Of a stretch of 64,000 bases of DNA, positions 48,311 to 56,674 are shown one piece after another. The notes below the pieces were generated by a model that saw only the letters and a list, made by a program, of their open reading frames with translations, was not told the DNA's origin and made no database searches. The position numbers and the translations under genes are program-made. Origin of the DNA: a virus. Each line of letters opens with the position of its first letter. The stretch's first letter is position 1. Where the stretch lies: positions 1 through 64,000 of IMG/VR virus record IMGVR_UViG_3300035698_018668. One strand, 5' to 3'.

Positions 48311-49234
48311 TTAAGCAGACTTCTCTAGCGGAAGTTCTTCTTCAAGCTCAGCTTTAATAGGCTCAATCAAAAGCTCACAGGCTTTTCTAGCGCTCGAAGC
48401 TGCCGTTAAAATAGCTTTCTTATCCGTCTTCAGTACGTTTATCCAAGAGTTAAGATACGCGGCATGCTGAAGGGTTCTGAGCGGTCTATCTAACTGCACC
48501 GCCAAGAACGCGCTGCCCATCTCAGCAACCAATTCCTCAAAAGCATAAGCGTGGTCCCCAAAACGTTTTCCAAACTCTCTACCTAAACGGTCTTTGTGAC
48601 CGGTCCAGTGCGTCATCTCATGCCCTAAGGTCTCATCAAAGGTATTCGCGTCCTCAAACTTAGACTGCTCAGGCATTTGAATAAAGTCTCGGCTTGGGCT
48701 GAAGAAAGCTTTATCCCCGCCATAACGCAAGTCAATATTGTGTAGGCCGGCAATCTTAGTCATGTCTGTAGTCGTTAACACTTCACGCTCAATCGCGGGG
48801 AATTTTGACTCATCCACGCCCTCTACCTGAGCAAGGTTGTAAACATAGAAGTGTTTCAAAATTGGAAATGTTGACTTGTTGCCATCCTCATCCTCACGCT
48901 TAATAATATTGAAAAATATAATAAAGTGTCCCTTAGTATAATTCTCGCGCGGGATAGTACCCCCAAGCTGCTTCACTTGGTTACCGGTCAAATACTGCTG
49001 AGTTGGATAGTTAAAGCCCACGGCTTGAAGCAGCAACACGTTCAAGCCTGTGTAAGGTCGTCCACTGACTGCATTGTGGGGGATTTGAAGGTCCTGGGCT
49101 TTTTCTGCGCCTTTCTTCCAAGGTCTAATCCAAGGGATGCGGCCCGCCTCTAAGGCCTCGACAATAATGTCGGTAGCTACTTGATAACGGTCAAAGGTAG
49201 TTTTATTTTTTGCACTAGTGATTTTCTTAGTCAT
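48311..49234 (-). CDS. ArdC-like antirestriction protein
   Basis: A 307-aa protein with an ArdC-type ssDNA-binding N-terminus (DRYQVATDIIVEALEAGRIPW, then AVSGRPYTGLNVLLL) and a zincin-like metallopeptidase motif GHEMTHWTGH near residue 202 with a downstream Glu in FEELVAEMG. ArdC proteins protect incoming DNA against host restriction. The start is 2 bases past a leader copy (TTGACGACATG). Confidence 0.9.
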   Translation of the reverse strand: MTKKITSAKNKTTFDRYQVATDIIVEALEAGRIPWIRPWKKGAEKAQDLQIPHNAVSGRPYTGLNVLLLQAVGFNYPTQQYLTGNQVKQLGGTIPRENYTKGHFIIFFNIIKREDEDGNKSTFPILKHFYVYNLAQVEGVDESKFPAIEREVLTTTDMTKIAGLHNIDLRYGGDKAFFSPSRDFIQMPEQSKFEDANTFDETLGHEMTHWTGHKDRLGREFGKRFGDHAYAFEELVAEMGSAFLAVQLDRPLRTLQHAAYLNSWINVLKTDKKAILTAASSARKACELLIEPIKAELEEELPLEKSA

Positions 49235-49287
49235 GTCGTCAATTCCCAATTTTTTGTAGTTAATTAAATTTTGGTGTTGCTTTGAAG

Positions 49288-49307
49288 AGGGTAGCCGAAG
49301 CTACCCT
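49288..49307 (-). terminator. intergenic hairpin before ArdC gene
   Basis: Minus strand AGGGTAGC-TTCG-GCTACCCT with a UUCG loop, overlapping the stop of the small membrane gene, followed by CTTC. The U-run is poor, so it may be a partial terminator. Confidence 0.5.
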
Positions 49308-49531
49308 TTATTTTCTTGCTGTCTTCTTGATTGATAACAATTATCTATCTCAGTACATCGCTTCATTTGCTTGTGAATGAAAAACACACTCAACCCTAAA
49401 ATAGGTAATACTAATACCGGGGTTATTTGCGTACTTAACAAGATAAACAGAAGTAACAAGATAACGGCTGCAATGCCGTATCCATCTGTATACCTGCGGC
49501 TGGTTAACTCTGGAGGGAGGTTAGTTTTCAT
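49301..49531 (-). CDS. small membrane protein
   Basis: A 76-aa protein with one long or two short hydrophobic segments (AAVILLLLFILLSTQI and VLVLPILGLSVFFI) and a basic tail. The start is 2 bases past a leader copy (GGAATTGACGATATG); the longer upstream frame includes the leader and is rejected. Confidence 0.6.
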   Translation of the reverse strand: MKTNLPPELTSRRYTDGYGIAAVILLLLFILLSTQITPVLVLPILGLSVFFIHKQMKRCTEIDNCYQSRRQQENKG

Positions 49532-49616
49532 ATCGTCAATTCCAAGTTGTCTCGACTTTATTTGCCGAACGAATAAGTTACCTTGATATGCGTTCAGAAT
49601 CAAGCGCATCTCAAAC

Positions 49617-49898
49617 CTACATCGATTCAGTTATCTTAAATACGACTTGCTCTTTTTCCAGCTTGATTTCGCCCTTAAGGTTGCAAAATAACTTTAGGCC
49701 TTCGGCTTCATCGGCTTTGTTTTTGTAAGTCATAGAGCCGTACTCATTGCAGCGCATTTCTATTAAGTCCGCTGGGGCTTGATAGACGCTTACGTTTTCG
49801 TATCGGCCATTTATCTTGGCTTGTTTACAGGCCTCTAGGAGTGAGGTTCCTGAGCCCCAATTGCCGGACTCTGCTATTACTAAGTGTTGTGTGTTCAT
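49617..49898 (-). CDS. hypothetical protein
   Basis: A 93-aa alpha/beta protein. Its start is 3 bases past a leader copy (TTGACGATTATG), showing that the leader is kept even when its own ATG is not used. Pattern of small accessory phage proteins; function unknown. Confidence 0.55.
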   Translation of the reverse strand: MNTQHLVIAESGNWGSGTSLLEACKQAKINGRYENVSVYQAPADLIEMRCNEYGSMTYKNKADEAEGLKLFCNLKGEIKLEKEQVVFKITESM

Positions 49899-49917
49899 AA
49901 TCGTCAATTCCTAATTG

Positions 49918-50358
49918 TTAATTTAAAGGGGTGTACTTACCATCTTCTGTTTGCCCAATACACAGCTCCACACCTAAGGCATAAGCGGTTCTAGCAATCG
50001 CAAAGACGACATCCTCGGTGCTTTTCTCATGCACCGGTACCGGATATAAGGCACCTAAATTTCCAGCGGTCTTATAACCTAATTCCGTGTTCGGGTAGTC
50101 CGCTCGGAAAATAACTATTTCAGCAGCTATCTTTTGCGCTAACTTCTGCTTTCGAAGCTCCTCTCTAAGTCGCCAAGCATATTGAATGCCGTCCCCCATC
50201 TCATCAATCATATGCGTTAGCCATTCTTCTGGGCTTAGGTCTGGGCGGTCCATCGTAACGCCATACTTTTCCCAGCCCACATTGCTGCGAGCATCAAAGT
50301 AAGCTTTTATTTCTTCGGTGACCTTTACTTCAGGGCACGGGTTAGTTTGTCCTGGCAC
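49918..50358 (-). CDS. MazG-like / dATP-dGTP pyrophosphohydrolase-like protein
   Basis: A 146-aa protein starting at GTG with AGGAG 8 bases upstream. WEKYGVTMDRPDLSPEEWLTH, then MIDEMGDGIQYAWRL, resembles the short phage MazG-like proteins with an E-x-x-D helix. A second nucleotide-pool enzyme besides the one at 37751. Confidence 0.6.
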   Translation of the reverse strand: MPGQTNPCPEVKVTEEIKAYFDARSNVGWEKYGVTMDRPDLSPEEWLTHMIDEMGDGIQYAWRLREELRKQKLAQKIAAEIVIFRADYPNTELGYKTAGNLGALYPVPVHEKSTEDVVFAIARTAYALGVELCIGQTEDGKYTPLN

Positions 50359-50360
50359 TT

Positions 50361-50576
50361 TTATACTCCTAATTTTTTAAGACGCTCAGTTCCAGCGTCA
50401 GTTATTTTGTAAATGATGGTGTCTCGAGACTGTCCGGCATAGCTTAGTAAGCCTTTGCGTTTGGAATCTCGGCACTTGGTTCTGGTTGGTCCTTCTTTGA
50501 ATCTGTATTTATGAACAGCGAAACCGTCTGGGTGAGAGGCGATTTCTAAAATACGGGCTTCGTCTAATTGTTTCAT
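50361..50576 (-). CDS. small winged-helix-like protein
   Basis: A 71-aa basic protein starting in an ATGA overlap with the cupin-like gene. The pattern TKCRDSKRKGLLSYAG and IYKITDAGTERLKKLG resembles winged-helix proteins with a terminal recognition wing. No clear family. Confidence 0.5.
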   Translation of the reverse strand: MKQLDEARILEIASHPDGFAVHKYRFKEGPTRTKCRDSKRKGLLSYAGQSRDTIIYKITDAGTERLKKLGV

Positions 50577-51058
50577 GAGGATAAATACTCCCAATATTTA
50601 AGCTTCACACCTTCAACTAGAAATCCCCAAGTTCCTCGGTATTTGCCGGTCACAAACATGGTGTAAGCCCCTTCAGGAGAAACCCTAGAAATCCTGTGAT
50701 ACTCATTGAAGTTTAGCTTCGCCGTGTCCCCAGCATATCTCAAGATATTTTTCTCATTTTCACGTTCTTCAAAGTACCAACCTTTTAAAATGAAAGTGCG
50801 GGCATTCCAAGGGTGGTCATGAAGGTGACGATCAGAATCGGGCTTAACAATTTTATGAATGCGAATAGATATCGGGCACCATGGATGCTTGAGGCCTTTG
50901 GTGTCTCTATTCAGAGGGTTGAAAAGCCAGTACCGCTCCATATAAAGCTCCTTATCTTTGGCACCGTAAATATGCTGATACGGGGTTTTAATGGCTCTGT
51001 TTAAAAGGTAGTTAAATACCGGTTTGGTGCTTAATAGTTTGGCTACTAATTTAATCAT
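50573..51058 (-). CDS. cupin-fold protein
   Basis: A 161-aa protein with His78-x-His80-x-His82 in DRHLHDHPWN, followed by TFILKGWYFEE, the metal-binding strand pair of a cupin. Such proteins are common in phage accessory regions with the same YMERYWLFN lead-in; substrate unknown. Leader copy TAGGAAATTGACGATG sets the start. Confidence 0.7.
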   Translation of the reverse strand: MIKLVAKLLSTKPVFNYLLNRAIKTPYQHIYGAKDKELYMERYWLFNPLNRDTKGLKHPWCPISIRIHKIVKPDSDRHLHDHPWNARTFILKGWYFEERENEKNILRYAGDTAKLNFNEYHRISRVSPEGAYTMFVTGKYRGTWGFLVEGVKLKYWEYLSS

Positions 51059-51078
51059 CGTCAATTTCCTAATTGTAA

Positions 51079-51095
51079 TACAGGGGATCCCTGTA
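51079..51095. repeat. intergenic hairpin TACAGGG/CCCTGTA
   Basis: A 7-bp stem with a 3-base loop, between the MT-A70 stop and the cupin leader. On the plus strand it is followed by a T-run, on the transcribed minus strand by TTACAATT, so it is not a typical terminator for these genes. Confidence 0.4.
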
Positions 51096-51103
51096 GATTT
51101 TTT

Positions 51104-51664
51104 CTAATTATTTAAAACGGGGATGTGGATTGAGTTTTCGGCTTGGTCTCCAAAAACATCCCAACCCTCAAATTTTTGCCTCGCAAACATTTCAAGACGG
51201 GGAACATCTCCCACTAACTCAACGCACAACTTTCTAAAGTGGTCGGGTTTTTCTGAGTGGGCCATTATTGCTTTGGTTTGTACGGCCCGGATCGATCGAT
51301 TTCTTACTTTGATTTTTCCTCGGGTAGCTATTATTGCAGATTCAGAACCGGCTCGGGTGTAAAAACCCATTCCAAAATAACGTTTATTTTTCTTTGTTAG
51401 CTTTCGCCAAATAATACCGTTCATATTTTTTACGGTGAAGCCCCAAGAGCGAACCAAATCCAAAGCTTCCTGAGGCATAGCACCAACCCACCACATAACC
51501 AGAACGCAGTTTATATCTGCAATTGATTCAACATCTAAACGTTTTAAATCCTCAATACCTGTAACTCGGTACTGCTTAGCCGCTCCTGAGTTCATACTAC
51601 CGCCGGTTTTTTTATTACTAAATTGCCATGGGGGATCAGCATAAATCAATTGATACTTTTTCAT
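51104..51664 (-). CDS. MT-A70 family adenine methyltransferase
   Basis: A 186-aa protein with DPPW (10-13) at the N-terminus in YADPPWQFSNK and the remaining MT-A70 pattern (VLVMWWVGAMPQEAL, HSEKPDHFRKL, ELFAR-like LEMFARQKFEGW). It should transfer methyl from SAM to adenine N6 in DNA, giving protection from restriction or regulation. The start is the ATG of a leader copy; longer upstream frames lack a ribosome site. Confidence 0.88.
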   Translation of the reverse strand: MKKYQLIYADPPWQFSNKKTGGSMNSGAAKQYRVTGIEDLKRLDVESIADINCVLVMWWVGAMPQEALDLVRSWGFTVKNMNGIIWRKLTKKNKRYFGMGFYTRAGSESAIIATRGKIKVRNRSIRAVQTKAIMAHSEKPDHFRKLCVELVGDVPRLEMFARQKFEGWDVFGDQAENSIHIPVLNN

Positions 51665-51674
51665 CGTCAATTTC

Positions 51675-51869
51675 CTAATTTTTAACCCAATCCCAACCAA
51701 GCATCTCTTTGTGATTCTTGATATGTTCGGGTGTTGGTTGAACGTACATTGCAAACTGCATACATTGGTAGCCCCCGGAACCAATTACCCAGTAACCTAC
51801 GGGTTTTGGTGGAGACTGAATGCAAAAGGTTGCTGCGTTTGTGTTTACTATTGTGATATCCCTACTCAC
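51675..51869 (-). CDS. small hypothetical protein
   Basis: A 64-aa protein overlapping the upstream gene by ATGA and ending 11 bases before the MT-A70 start. No motif recognised; packing supports a real gene. Confidence 0.45.
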   Translation of the reverse strand: MSRDITIVNTNAATFCIQSPPKPVGYWVIGSGGYQCMQFAMYVQPTPEHIKNHKEMLGWDWVKN

Positions 51870-52036
51870 GATTTCAAATCCTTCTTAACTGTCTTGGCAT
51901 GTTCTTCAGCGTCTTCTTTGCTCAAGCCGTGACAACAAATAGTATCTCTCTTAAAGGGGTGGGAGATAACAACCCCATAGCCTTCGGCAAAGGGCCAAAT
52001 CGTTTTCATTACTTTTACACTGGTTAAAATGCTCAT
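51866..52036 (-). CDS. small hypothetical protein
   Basis: A 56-aa protein, ATG with GAGA upstream, starting 1 base after the previous stop. It has an aromatic-rich centre and a basic C-terminus. A longer version beginning at a TTG four codons earlier is less likely. Confidence 0.45.
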   Translation of the reverse strand: MSILTSVKVMKTIWPFAEGYGVVISHPFKRDTICCHGLSKEDAEEHAKTVKKDLKS

Positions 52037-52037
52037 A

Positions 52038-52217
52038 CTATCTCTCAACTTCTGGATGATCGGCTGATGTGGTAACTACTGCTTGACCCCACGGATGATT
52101 CATTATTATCCAGTGAGCTTTTAGATATGCTACACATTTGTAGCGATAACCTTTCTTACTGTGATACTCAAGCGTACTTTTAAGGTTAAGCAAAGCGTGA
52201 ACGTAGTATCTAGTCAC
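52038..52217 (-). CDS. small hypothetical protein (59 aa)
   Basis: Starts at GTG in a GTGA overlap with the upstream gene, with GAGGTG 6 bases before it. It encodes a basic, His- and Tyr-rich protein beginning MTRYYVHALLNLKSTLEYH. It exactly fills the gap between two neighbours, which supports it. Confidence 0.6.
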   Translation of the reverse strand: MTRYYVHALLNLKSTLEYHSKKGYRYKCVAYLKAHWIIMNHPWGQAVVTTSADHPEVER

Positions 52218-52588
52218 TTTGACACCTCGCTTGCTTGTTTGGTTAGCAAAGATTTTAAATAATAAAAGTGACTGTCTTTCAGTGAGTTCGCATTATCGAA
52301 CAAGAAATTGTGTAAGTCTTTTTGCTTTCTCTCAAGCTCCGAAATATGCTTATCTTTAGCTTCAACCTCCTCTCTAAGTGTAATTATTTCGTTTATGTCT
52401 GCGAGTGATTGAATCTCCCATGAATGCTCCTCGCCAGACAATTCTAAATCTGTGTATTTTTGTTTAATCGGATTCCATAAATACCAATCTTCAGATTCAT
52501 TTAAAACGTAACCCATAATTGAAACGTAATCAGCTGTTTTTGGCGCACCATCCCGAATAGCTTTAAGTTCTTGTGTTGTTTGTTTCAT
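52214..52588 (-). CDS. Ea22-like coiled-coil accessory protein, putative
   Basis: A 124-aa protein: variable N-terminal part, then SLADINEIITLREEVEAKD and a coiled coil. The SLADI-plus-coiled-coil part recurs in the gene at 53966-54466. Such modular phage early proteins resemble Ea22/Ead types. ATGA overlap with upstream gene. Confidence 0.5.
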   Translation of the reverse strand: MKQTTQELKAIRDGAPKTADYVSIMGYVLNESEDWYLWNPIKQKYTDLELSGEEHSWEIQSLADINEIITLREEVEAKDKHISELERKQKDLHNFLFDNANSLKDSHFYYLKSLLTKQASEVSK

Positions 52589-52803
52589 CGCTTTATATAC
52601 CTTTTTTCATTCACTAAAGAGTCAAGCTGATTACAGTACTTCACAAAATCTACATCAAAAGACACGTATCTAGTAACCACTCTGTCAAAAGTAAACAAAC
52701 CAAATAAATAAAACTCCCTAAAAATTAAATCAAAGCAATGAGTGTTTATTACTGCACAATCAATTTGATAATTTATTAGCTCACGTTTAAAAAATGGTTT
52801 CAT
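52585..52803 (-). CDS. small hypothetical protein
   Basis: A 72-aa protein rich in Phe, Tyr and Cys, starting at the ATG that ends a repeated junction sequence (52801-52823). Unknown function. Confidence 0.5.
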   Translation of the reverse strand: MKPFFKRELINYQIDCAVINTHCFDLIFREFYLFGLFTFDRVVTRYVSFDVDFVKYCNQLDSLVNEKRYIKR

Positions 52804-52823
52804 TAGCCTTTACCCTCTAGTTG
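52801..52823 (-). repeat. gene-junction cassette, copy 1
   Basis: Minus strand CTAGAGGGTAAAGGCTAATG spans the last codons of the upstream gene (LEGKG-stop), a Shine-Dalgarno site GAGGG and the next ATG. Nearly identical copies are at 53964-53986 and 53665-53687. Confidence 0.7.
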
Positions 52824-53234
52824 TTCTTCAATTTCAAATGTTCCATTGTCGTTTAGCTCAATTAATTGGTAAGTTGCATTAGGAACGCTAACAGCCTGTT
52901 GAATTACAACTTGTAAACCAACTTCGGTGCTTTCACAAAAATAACTCTCAAACACATCTCTAACGTCAAACTGACATTCATCAGGATTTTCAGCGTCCCA
53001 AAACATATTTGGATTTTTTGCATTAGCTAACTGCTCTTCAAGCTCTGCAATACGCTCCAATGCCCTAGTGCCAACATCTATACAGCAGTCATCTTCTGTG
53101 GCAACTGAAGTAGTTAATTGTGGTTTTTTATTCCACTCCCACTTTGCTATTTCTAGCGCCTCGTCTTCACTGTCAGCTTCAATAATTTGATACCCTCTAC
53201 CGTGTTCAGTATTCCACTTTATGAGGTGTTTCAT
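52803..53234 (-). CDS. hypothetical protein
   Basis: A 143-aa acidic protein. The N-terminal 45 residues (IKWNTEHGRGYQIIEADSEDEALEIAKWEW) look like a small alpha/beta domain, followed by a short coiled coil. Ends with QLEGKG, encoded by the junction cassette, as does the gene at 53966. Confidence 0.5.
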   Translation of the reverse strand: MKHLIKWNTEHGRGYQIIEADSEDEALEIAKWEWNKKPQLTTSVATEDDCCIDVGTRALERIAELEEQLANAKNPNMFWDAENPDECQFDVRDVFESYFCESTEVGLQVVIQQAVSVPNATYQLIELNDNGTFEIEEQLEGKG

Positions 53235-53401
53235 TAGTCTTGCCTCTTAACTTTAACAACAATACCTTTGTTATAAAGCATCTCTATCATCTGATTAGCT
53301 GTAGCAACTAATTGTTCTGTTGATATTTCTTTGTTGTCAAAAGTCAGTTGCATAGCACTAACCGCCCATCCTTTCGGTGATATATCTTTATATTCAAACA
53401 T
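53234..53401 (-). CDS. small hypothetical protein (55 aa)
   Basis: Starts in a TAATG overlap at 53401 and stops in another at 53234. It encodes MFEYKDISPKGWAVSAMQLT and onward to a basic C-terminus. It fills the gap between flanking genes exactly, which makes it a real gene in spite of its size. Confidence 0.6.
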   Translation of the reverse strand: MFEYKDISPKGWAVSAMQLTFDNKEISTEQLVATANQMIEMLYNKGIVVKVKRQD

Positions 53402-53667
53402 TAGTCTTTACCCCCTTTATCTATACAGAGTCTAAGCATTGATAATATATCCGAAATATTTTCACAGCCTCCTATTAAATCAATCATACCGTCTTCGGCT
53501 TTCCCGCTAGTGAAATTAACTGACGAATTTGCTTTTTGAATTCGCTCTGGCATATCTAAAATCTTAGCTTCTAAACTGCGAATAATTAGCAAGACTCGTT
53601 CTTTTGTCATTACTTCTGATTCAAACAAGTCACACAGTGTCAGGTCTTTAAAATTTTGCATGTTCAT
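53401..53667 (-). CDS. hypothetical protein
   Basis: An 88-aa helical protein starting at the ATG of junction copy 2. No motif recognised. Confidence 0.5.
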   Translation of the reverse strand: MNMQNFKDLTLCDLFESEVMTKERVLLIIRSLEAKILDMPERIQKANSSVNFTSGKAEDGMIDLIGGCENISDILSMLRLCIDKGGKD

Positions 53668-53687
53668 TAGACTTTACCCTCTAGTTA
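53665..53687 (-). repeat. gene-junction cassette, copy 2
   Basis: Minus strand CTAGAGGGTAAAGTCTAATG. The upstream gene already stops just before it, so here the cassette is pure intergenic sequence, not coding. Confidence 0.65.
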
Positions 53688-53966
53688 TTAAAATTGATAA
53701 ATATCATGGTCATGACATATTTGATTTATTGTGGGTATAGCTCTAAAAACTGAGAACTCACCCTCCCACATACCCTTTGTTTTGCTGTAAGCGTCACCTT
53801 TTAGTATTTTGCATTTTTGTCGTCTAGCCTTAACCAGTTCACGCTTTTCTGTAAAGCTAAGTTCATCAATGAAATCGCATAAGCTGTTATTAACCCACAC
53901 ACACGCATCACACTCATAATCTTTCCGCGCAATTTGTAAATTGGTACTTTCAAAGTTCCAAGTCAT
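53688..53966 (-). CDS. hypothetical Cys-containing protein
   Basis: A 92-aa protein starting in junction copy 3, with ARKDYECDACVWV, possibly half of a zinc site (further Cys in SLCDF and KCKIL). No family assigned. Confidence 0.5.
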   Translation of the reverse strand: MTWNFESTNLQIARKDYECDACVWVNNSLCDFIDELSFTEKRELVKARRQKCKILKGDAYSKTKGMWEGEFSVFRAIPTINQICHDHDIYQF

Positions 53967-53986
53967 TAGCCTTTACCCTCTAGTTG
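53964..53986 (-). repeat. gene-junction cassette, copy 3
   Basis: Minus strand CTAGAGGGTAAAGGCTAATG, identical over 20 bases to copy 1, again coding LEGKG-stop of the upstream gene and the next start. Confidence 0.7.
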
Positions 53987-54466
53987 TTTAGTTATCTCCA
54001 TAGACAAGTTCTTAGCCCCATAACTACCGATATTTTTGTAAATAGTTTCTAGCATTGTCCTGCACTCCTTTAACAACTCATTTGAACTAGCTAACTGCTC
54101 TTTAAAATCCTCAGTGGCTTTTTTTATACCTCTTTTTTCTCCGCTTACCATTAATGAGTGTAGATTTTTATTTATGCTAAGTTCACTAGCTAACTGCTCG
54201 CGTAAGGAGTCAATCTCTTTCAACTGGTCTATCTGTTTTTGTATGTCAGCGAGTGAGCGCATATTTATAATTGCATCAATACAAACGCTATCACTGTCTA
54301 CTGCAATAAATTTGTTATCATCTTCACTAAAAATTGCTATTTCGTTTATCATCATGCAGTCGTCTAAATAAATATCTTTATTGACTGGTGCTTCCAATTG
54401 CGCGAAATAACTCATGCTTTCTGGCTTACCCGCAATAATACTTTCTAGCGTTTGTAGTTCATTCAT
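53966..54466 (-). CDS. Ea22-like coiled-coil accessory protein, putative
   Basis: A 166-aa protein starting in a TGATG overlap with GGAG upstream. MRSLADIQKQIDQL and a coiled coil parallel the gene at 52214, and its end (KQLEGKG) matches that at 52803, so this gene looks like a mosaic of modules shared with its neighbours. Confidence 0.5.
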   Translation of the reverse strand: MNELQTLESIIAGKPESMSYFAQLEAPVNKDIYLDDCMMINEIAIFSEDDNKFIAVDSDSVCIDAIINMRSLADIQKQIDQLKEIDSLREQLASELSINKNLHSLMVSGEKRGIKKATEDFKEQLASSNELLKECRTMLETIYKNIGSYGAKNLSMEITKQLEGKG

Positions 54467-55026
54467 CAGTCTGCACTCCCTATGCAATAGCCGTTTTCGA
54501 TAAGTCTGTTGTACTCATACGTAGCGCCTCTTGACTCACTTATAATTTTCTTATATTGCTCAGTACTCAACGGCTTAACTTTGGATTTTGTATAGCCAGC
54601 TTCATACAAGACTTTGGCTATTTCTTTGCAGGTCTGAAAAGGTAAATCATGTTGGATACCGTTAATCGTCACCCAAGTTTCTACATGACAAGCAATCATT
54701 GCCATATCTTCAATCTCTTCTTGCTTTGCTGTATTTTCTGGTGGTAGGGGTTTGAACTCTAAATCTTCAATTTTACCCACACGCTCTACACATGACGTAG
54801 AGGTATAAACTGCGGTGTATTGCCCTAAAAATAATATCTCGCATTCTTCAAACTCATTTAAGTGTAATGATAAGTTGTTAACTAAACACTTCTCACCCAC
54901 TGGCGGAAACTCTCCGCGCTCATGCCATGATTTAGGCTTATTCAATTCTGCTACTTTCTCCATAGCGACTTTTAGTTCTTCTTCTTTTTTAGCATCCCAA
55001 ACTGCGCTTTCAGTTAGTTTTTTCAC
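54466..55026 (-). CDS. hypothetical protein
   Basis: A 186-aa protein starting at GTG in a GTGA overlap. It has an N-terminal coiled coil, a middle domain (SWHERGEFPPVGEKCLV, like DUF551-type phage proteins) and a helical C-terminus. Function unknown. Confidence 0.5.
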   Translation of the reverse strand: MKKLTESAVWDAKKEEELKVAMEKVAELNKPKSWHERGEFPPVGEKCLVNNLSLHLNEFEECEILFLGQYTAVYTSTSCVERVGKIEDLEFKPLPPENTAKQEEIEDMAMIACHVETWVTINGIQHDLPFQTCKEIAKVLYEAGYTKSKVKPLSTEQYKKIISESRGATYEYNRLIENGYCIGSAD

Positions 55027-55277
55027 GCTTTAAACCCCGCTTTACAATAATTCCAAAGCTCGATAGCGCCAGAACCAAACATGGCCACTACCCCTACAGC
55101 AAATAAGATTAAGACTAGGCCTATAAGAAAGGGAACTACACCCCAGCTCATGGACATCACAAAACCGAGCATCTGGCGCTCGATGTAGTTATCATTAGCC
55201 GCATACCAATACAGGTTGTAAATAAACACCAACAAGTAAATCCAGCCCGCTAGTTCAAGGTAGTTTTCAATGCTCAT
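55023..55277 (-). CDS. small membrane protein, two or three TM helices
   Basis: An 84-aa protein with hydrophobic helices at about 8-25 and 42-70 (VVPFLIGLVLILFAVGVVAMF). Overlaps both neighbours. Unknown function. Confidence 0.6.
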   Translation of the reverse strand: MSIENYLELAGWIYLLVFIYNLYWYAANDNYIERQMLGFVMSMSWGVVPFLIGLVLILFAVGVVAMFGSGAIELWNYCKAGFKA

Positions 55278-55788
55278 AGTCGTTGGCCAAGTCTTGAAAA
55301 ATTAATCTTGCTGCCTTACAAAAGGTCAGCGCGTCCTCTAGGGTAGGGTCCTCTTTGTTGACGTGCGGTTGGTCTATTAAACCCTGTAACACTGCATTGT
55401 GTCCTACTAGAAACTGTCTTTCTCCCAATTCCGAATCACAAATAGCGTGAATTAAAGCTCGGGACTCCCCATAACGAGCTTCAAAATGAATATCGCTGGC
55501 TAAGAGCGTTAAATTCGATTCTTTTAGATTCATGCTTTCACTAGGGTAAACCCCGATCGAGATAAGGAATGCTAAGCGTTGTGCAATATCCGGCAGCATG
55601 GCAGTGTAACCAGAAACACAGGCGCTGGAATTACAGAAATGCTTAGGATTATCATTTTCATCAAATTCAGCCTCACTAACATAGTCCGACATCTCCAGCT
55701 TGCAGCCTTCTGATTTTATCGCTTTTTGAAGCGCCGGAATGAACAACAAATTAAGCACGTGAACGCATTTTTCATATTTATTAAACAT
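55267..55788 (-). CDS. hypothetical protein
   Basis: A 173-aa protein overlapping both neighbours by 8-11 bases. CNSSACVSGYTAMLPDIAQRL is its most distinct segment, reminiscent of small phage proteins of unknown role. No assignment. Confidence 0.5.
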   Translation of the reverse strand: MFNKYEKCVHVLNLLFIPALQKAIKSEGCKLEMSDYVSEAEFDENDNPKHFCNSSACVSGYTAMLPDIAQRLAFLISIGVYPSESMNLKESNLTLLASDIHFEARYGESRALIHAICDSELGERQFLVGHNAVLQGLIDQPHVNKEDPTLEDALTFCKAARLIFQDLANDYEH

Positions 55789-56398
55789 GGCTTTCTCCTT
55801 GGGTTACTTCTTTGGTGGCTTGGTACTTTTGGATACCAAATGTGATAGCTCGACAAGCCCAAATAAAACGTCGACTCAATCTAAAACAGTTGTAAACTTC
55901 AAAATCCATGAAACAAATGTTGTAAGCGTTATCTTCGTTTATTTCTGATATCTCGTGCCAAGCCTCATTCTCATGGCGGACGTGGCTTAGTCGGTCGTTT
56001 AAGAACTCAATTTGCTCTGCTTTCTCTTCGGGGTCGTCAGAAACGGCAGCGTACTCAATGGCTGACTTTAAGAAGTCCTCCTCATCAAACTCAGTTACCT
56101 TAGAGTACATATCCTCAGAAGTGACTTTCTCACTCCAGTACTCAGGGTTAATGCTCTTTGAAGTGCTATTGGGCATGAAGAAATCAAACATGTCTTTCAG
56201 TCTTGAGAAGGTGTAGGTACCCATATCTCCGGTGTAGGCCAAATGATTTGGCCACGTGACAATTTCAAACCAGCGGTTTGAGCTTTCAGGGTCGCGTAAT
56301 TTGATGTGGCGGTATACACCATCATCTTTAAGGATTTGTATTTCATGCTTGTCGACATTCTCGGCAAAGCTTTCTGCTGTTGGTTGGTAGCTGTCCAT
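55781..56398 (-). CDS. hypothetical protein
   Basis: A 205-aa acidic protein. Leader copy TAGGAATTGACGATG sets the start, with a GTGTTC palindrome about 36 bases further upstream. No motif recognised. Confidence 0.5.
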   Translation of the reverse strand: MDSYQPTAESFAENVDKHEIQILKDDGVYRHIKLRDPESSNRWFEIVTWPNHLAYTGDMGTYTFSRLKDMFDFFMPNSTSKSINPEYWSEKVTSEDMYSKVTEFDEEDFLKSAIEYAAVSDDPEEKAEQIEFLNDRLSHVRHENEAWHEISEINEDNAYNICFMDFEVYNCFRLSRRFIWACRAITFGIQKYQATKEVTQGESHV

Positions 56399-56433
56399 CG
56401 TCAATTCCTAATTGTTTTTGTTAATTAAAAGGC

Positions 56434-56455
56434 GAAGTGTTCACGTGAACACTTC
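56434..56455. promoter_or_regulatory. GTGTTC-N4-GAACAC palindrome, copy 2
   Basis: Core 56437-56452, perfect 22-bp dyad, touching the stop codon of the upstream gene. Confidence 0.8.
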
Positions 56456-56658
56456 TAGGTTCTTTTCGAGTAGTCTCGAACTTGAATGATTGAGATACGC
56501 CCTACAGGGCCCACTCGAGATTCCCGCACTTGTTTTCGGGTAGCAGCCTCAGCCTCAGACGCATCGCTCGCCTTGGTATGCGTCATATAGGTCTTTCCGC
56601 CAATGGAGTAGCGAACTTCAAAGACCTTAGTTACTTCTGGCTCTTTTACATCAAACAT
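56455..56658 (-). CDS. small hypothetical protein
   Basis: A 67-aa beta-rich basic protein with leader copy AGGAATTGACGATG. Pattern FEVRYSIGGKTYMTH and DASEAEAATRKQV suggests a small alpha/beta domain. Unknown. Confidence 0.55.
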   Translation of the reverse strand: MFDVKEPEVTKVFEVRYSIGGKTYMTHTKASDASEAEAATRKQVRESRVGPVGRISIIQVRDYSKRT

Positions 56659-56674
56659 CGTCAATTCCTCTTTT

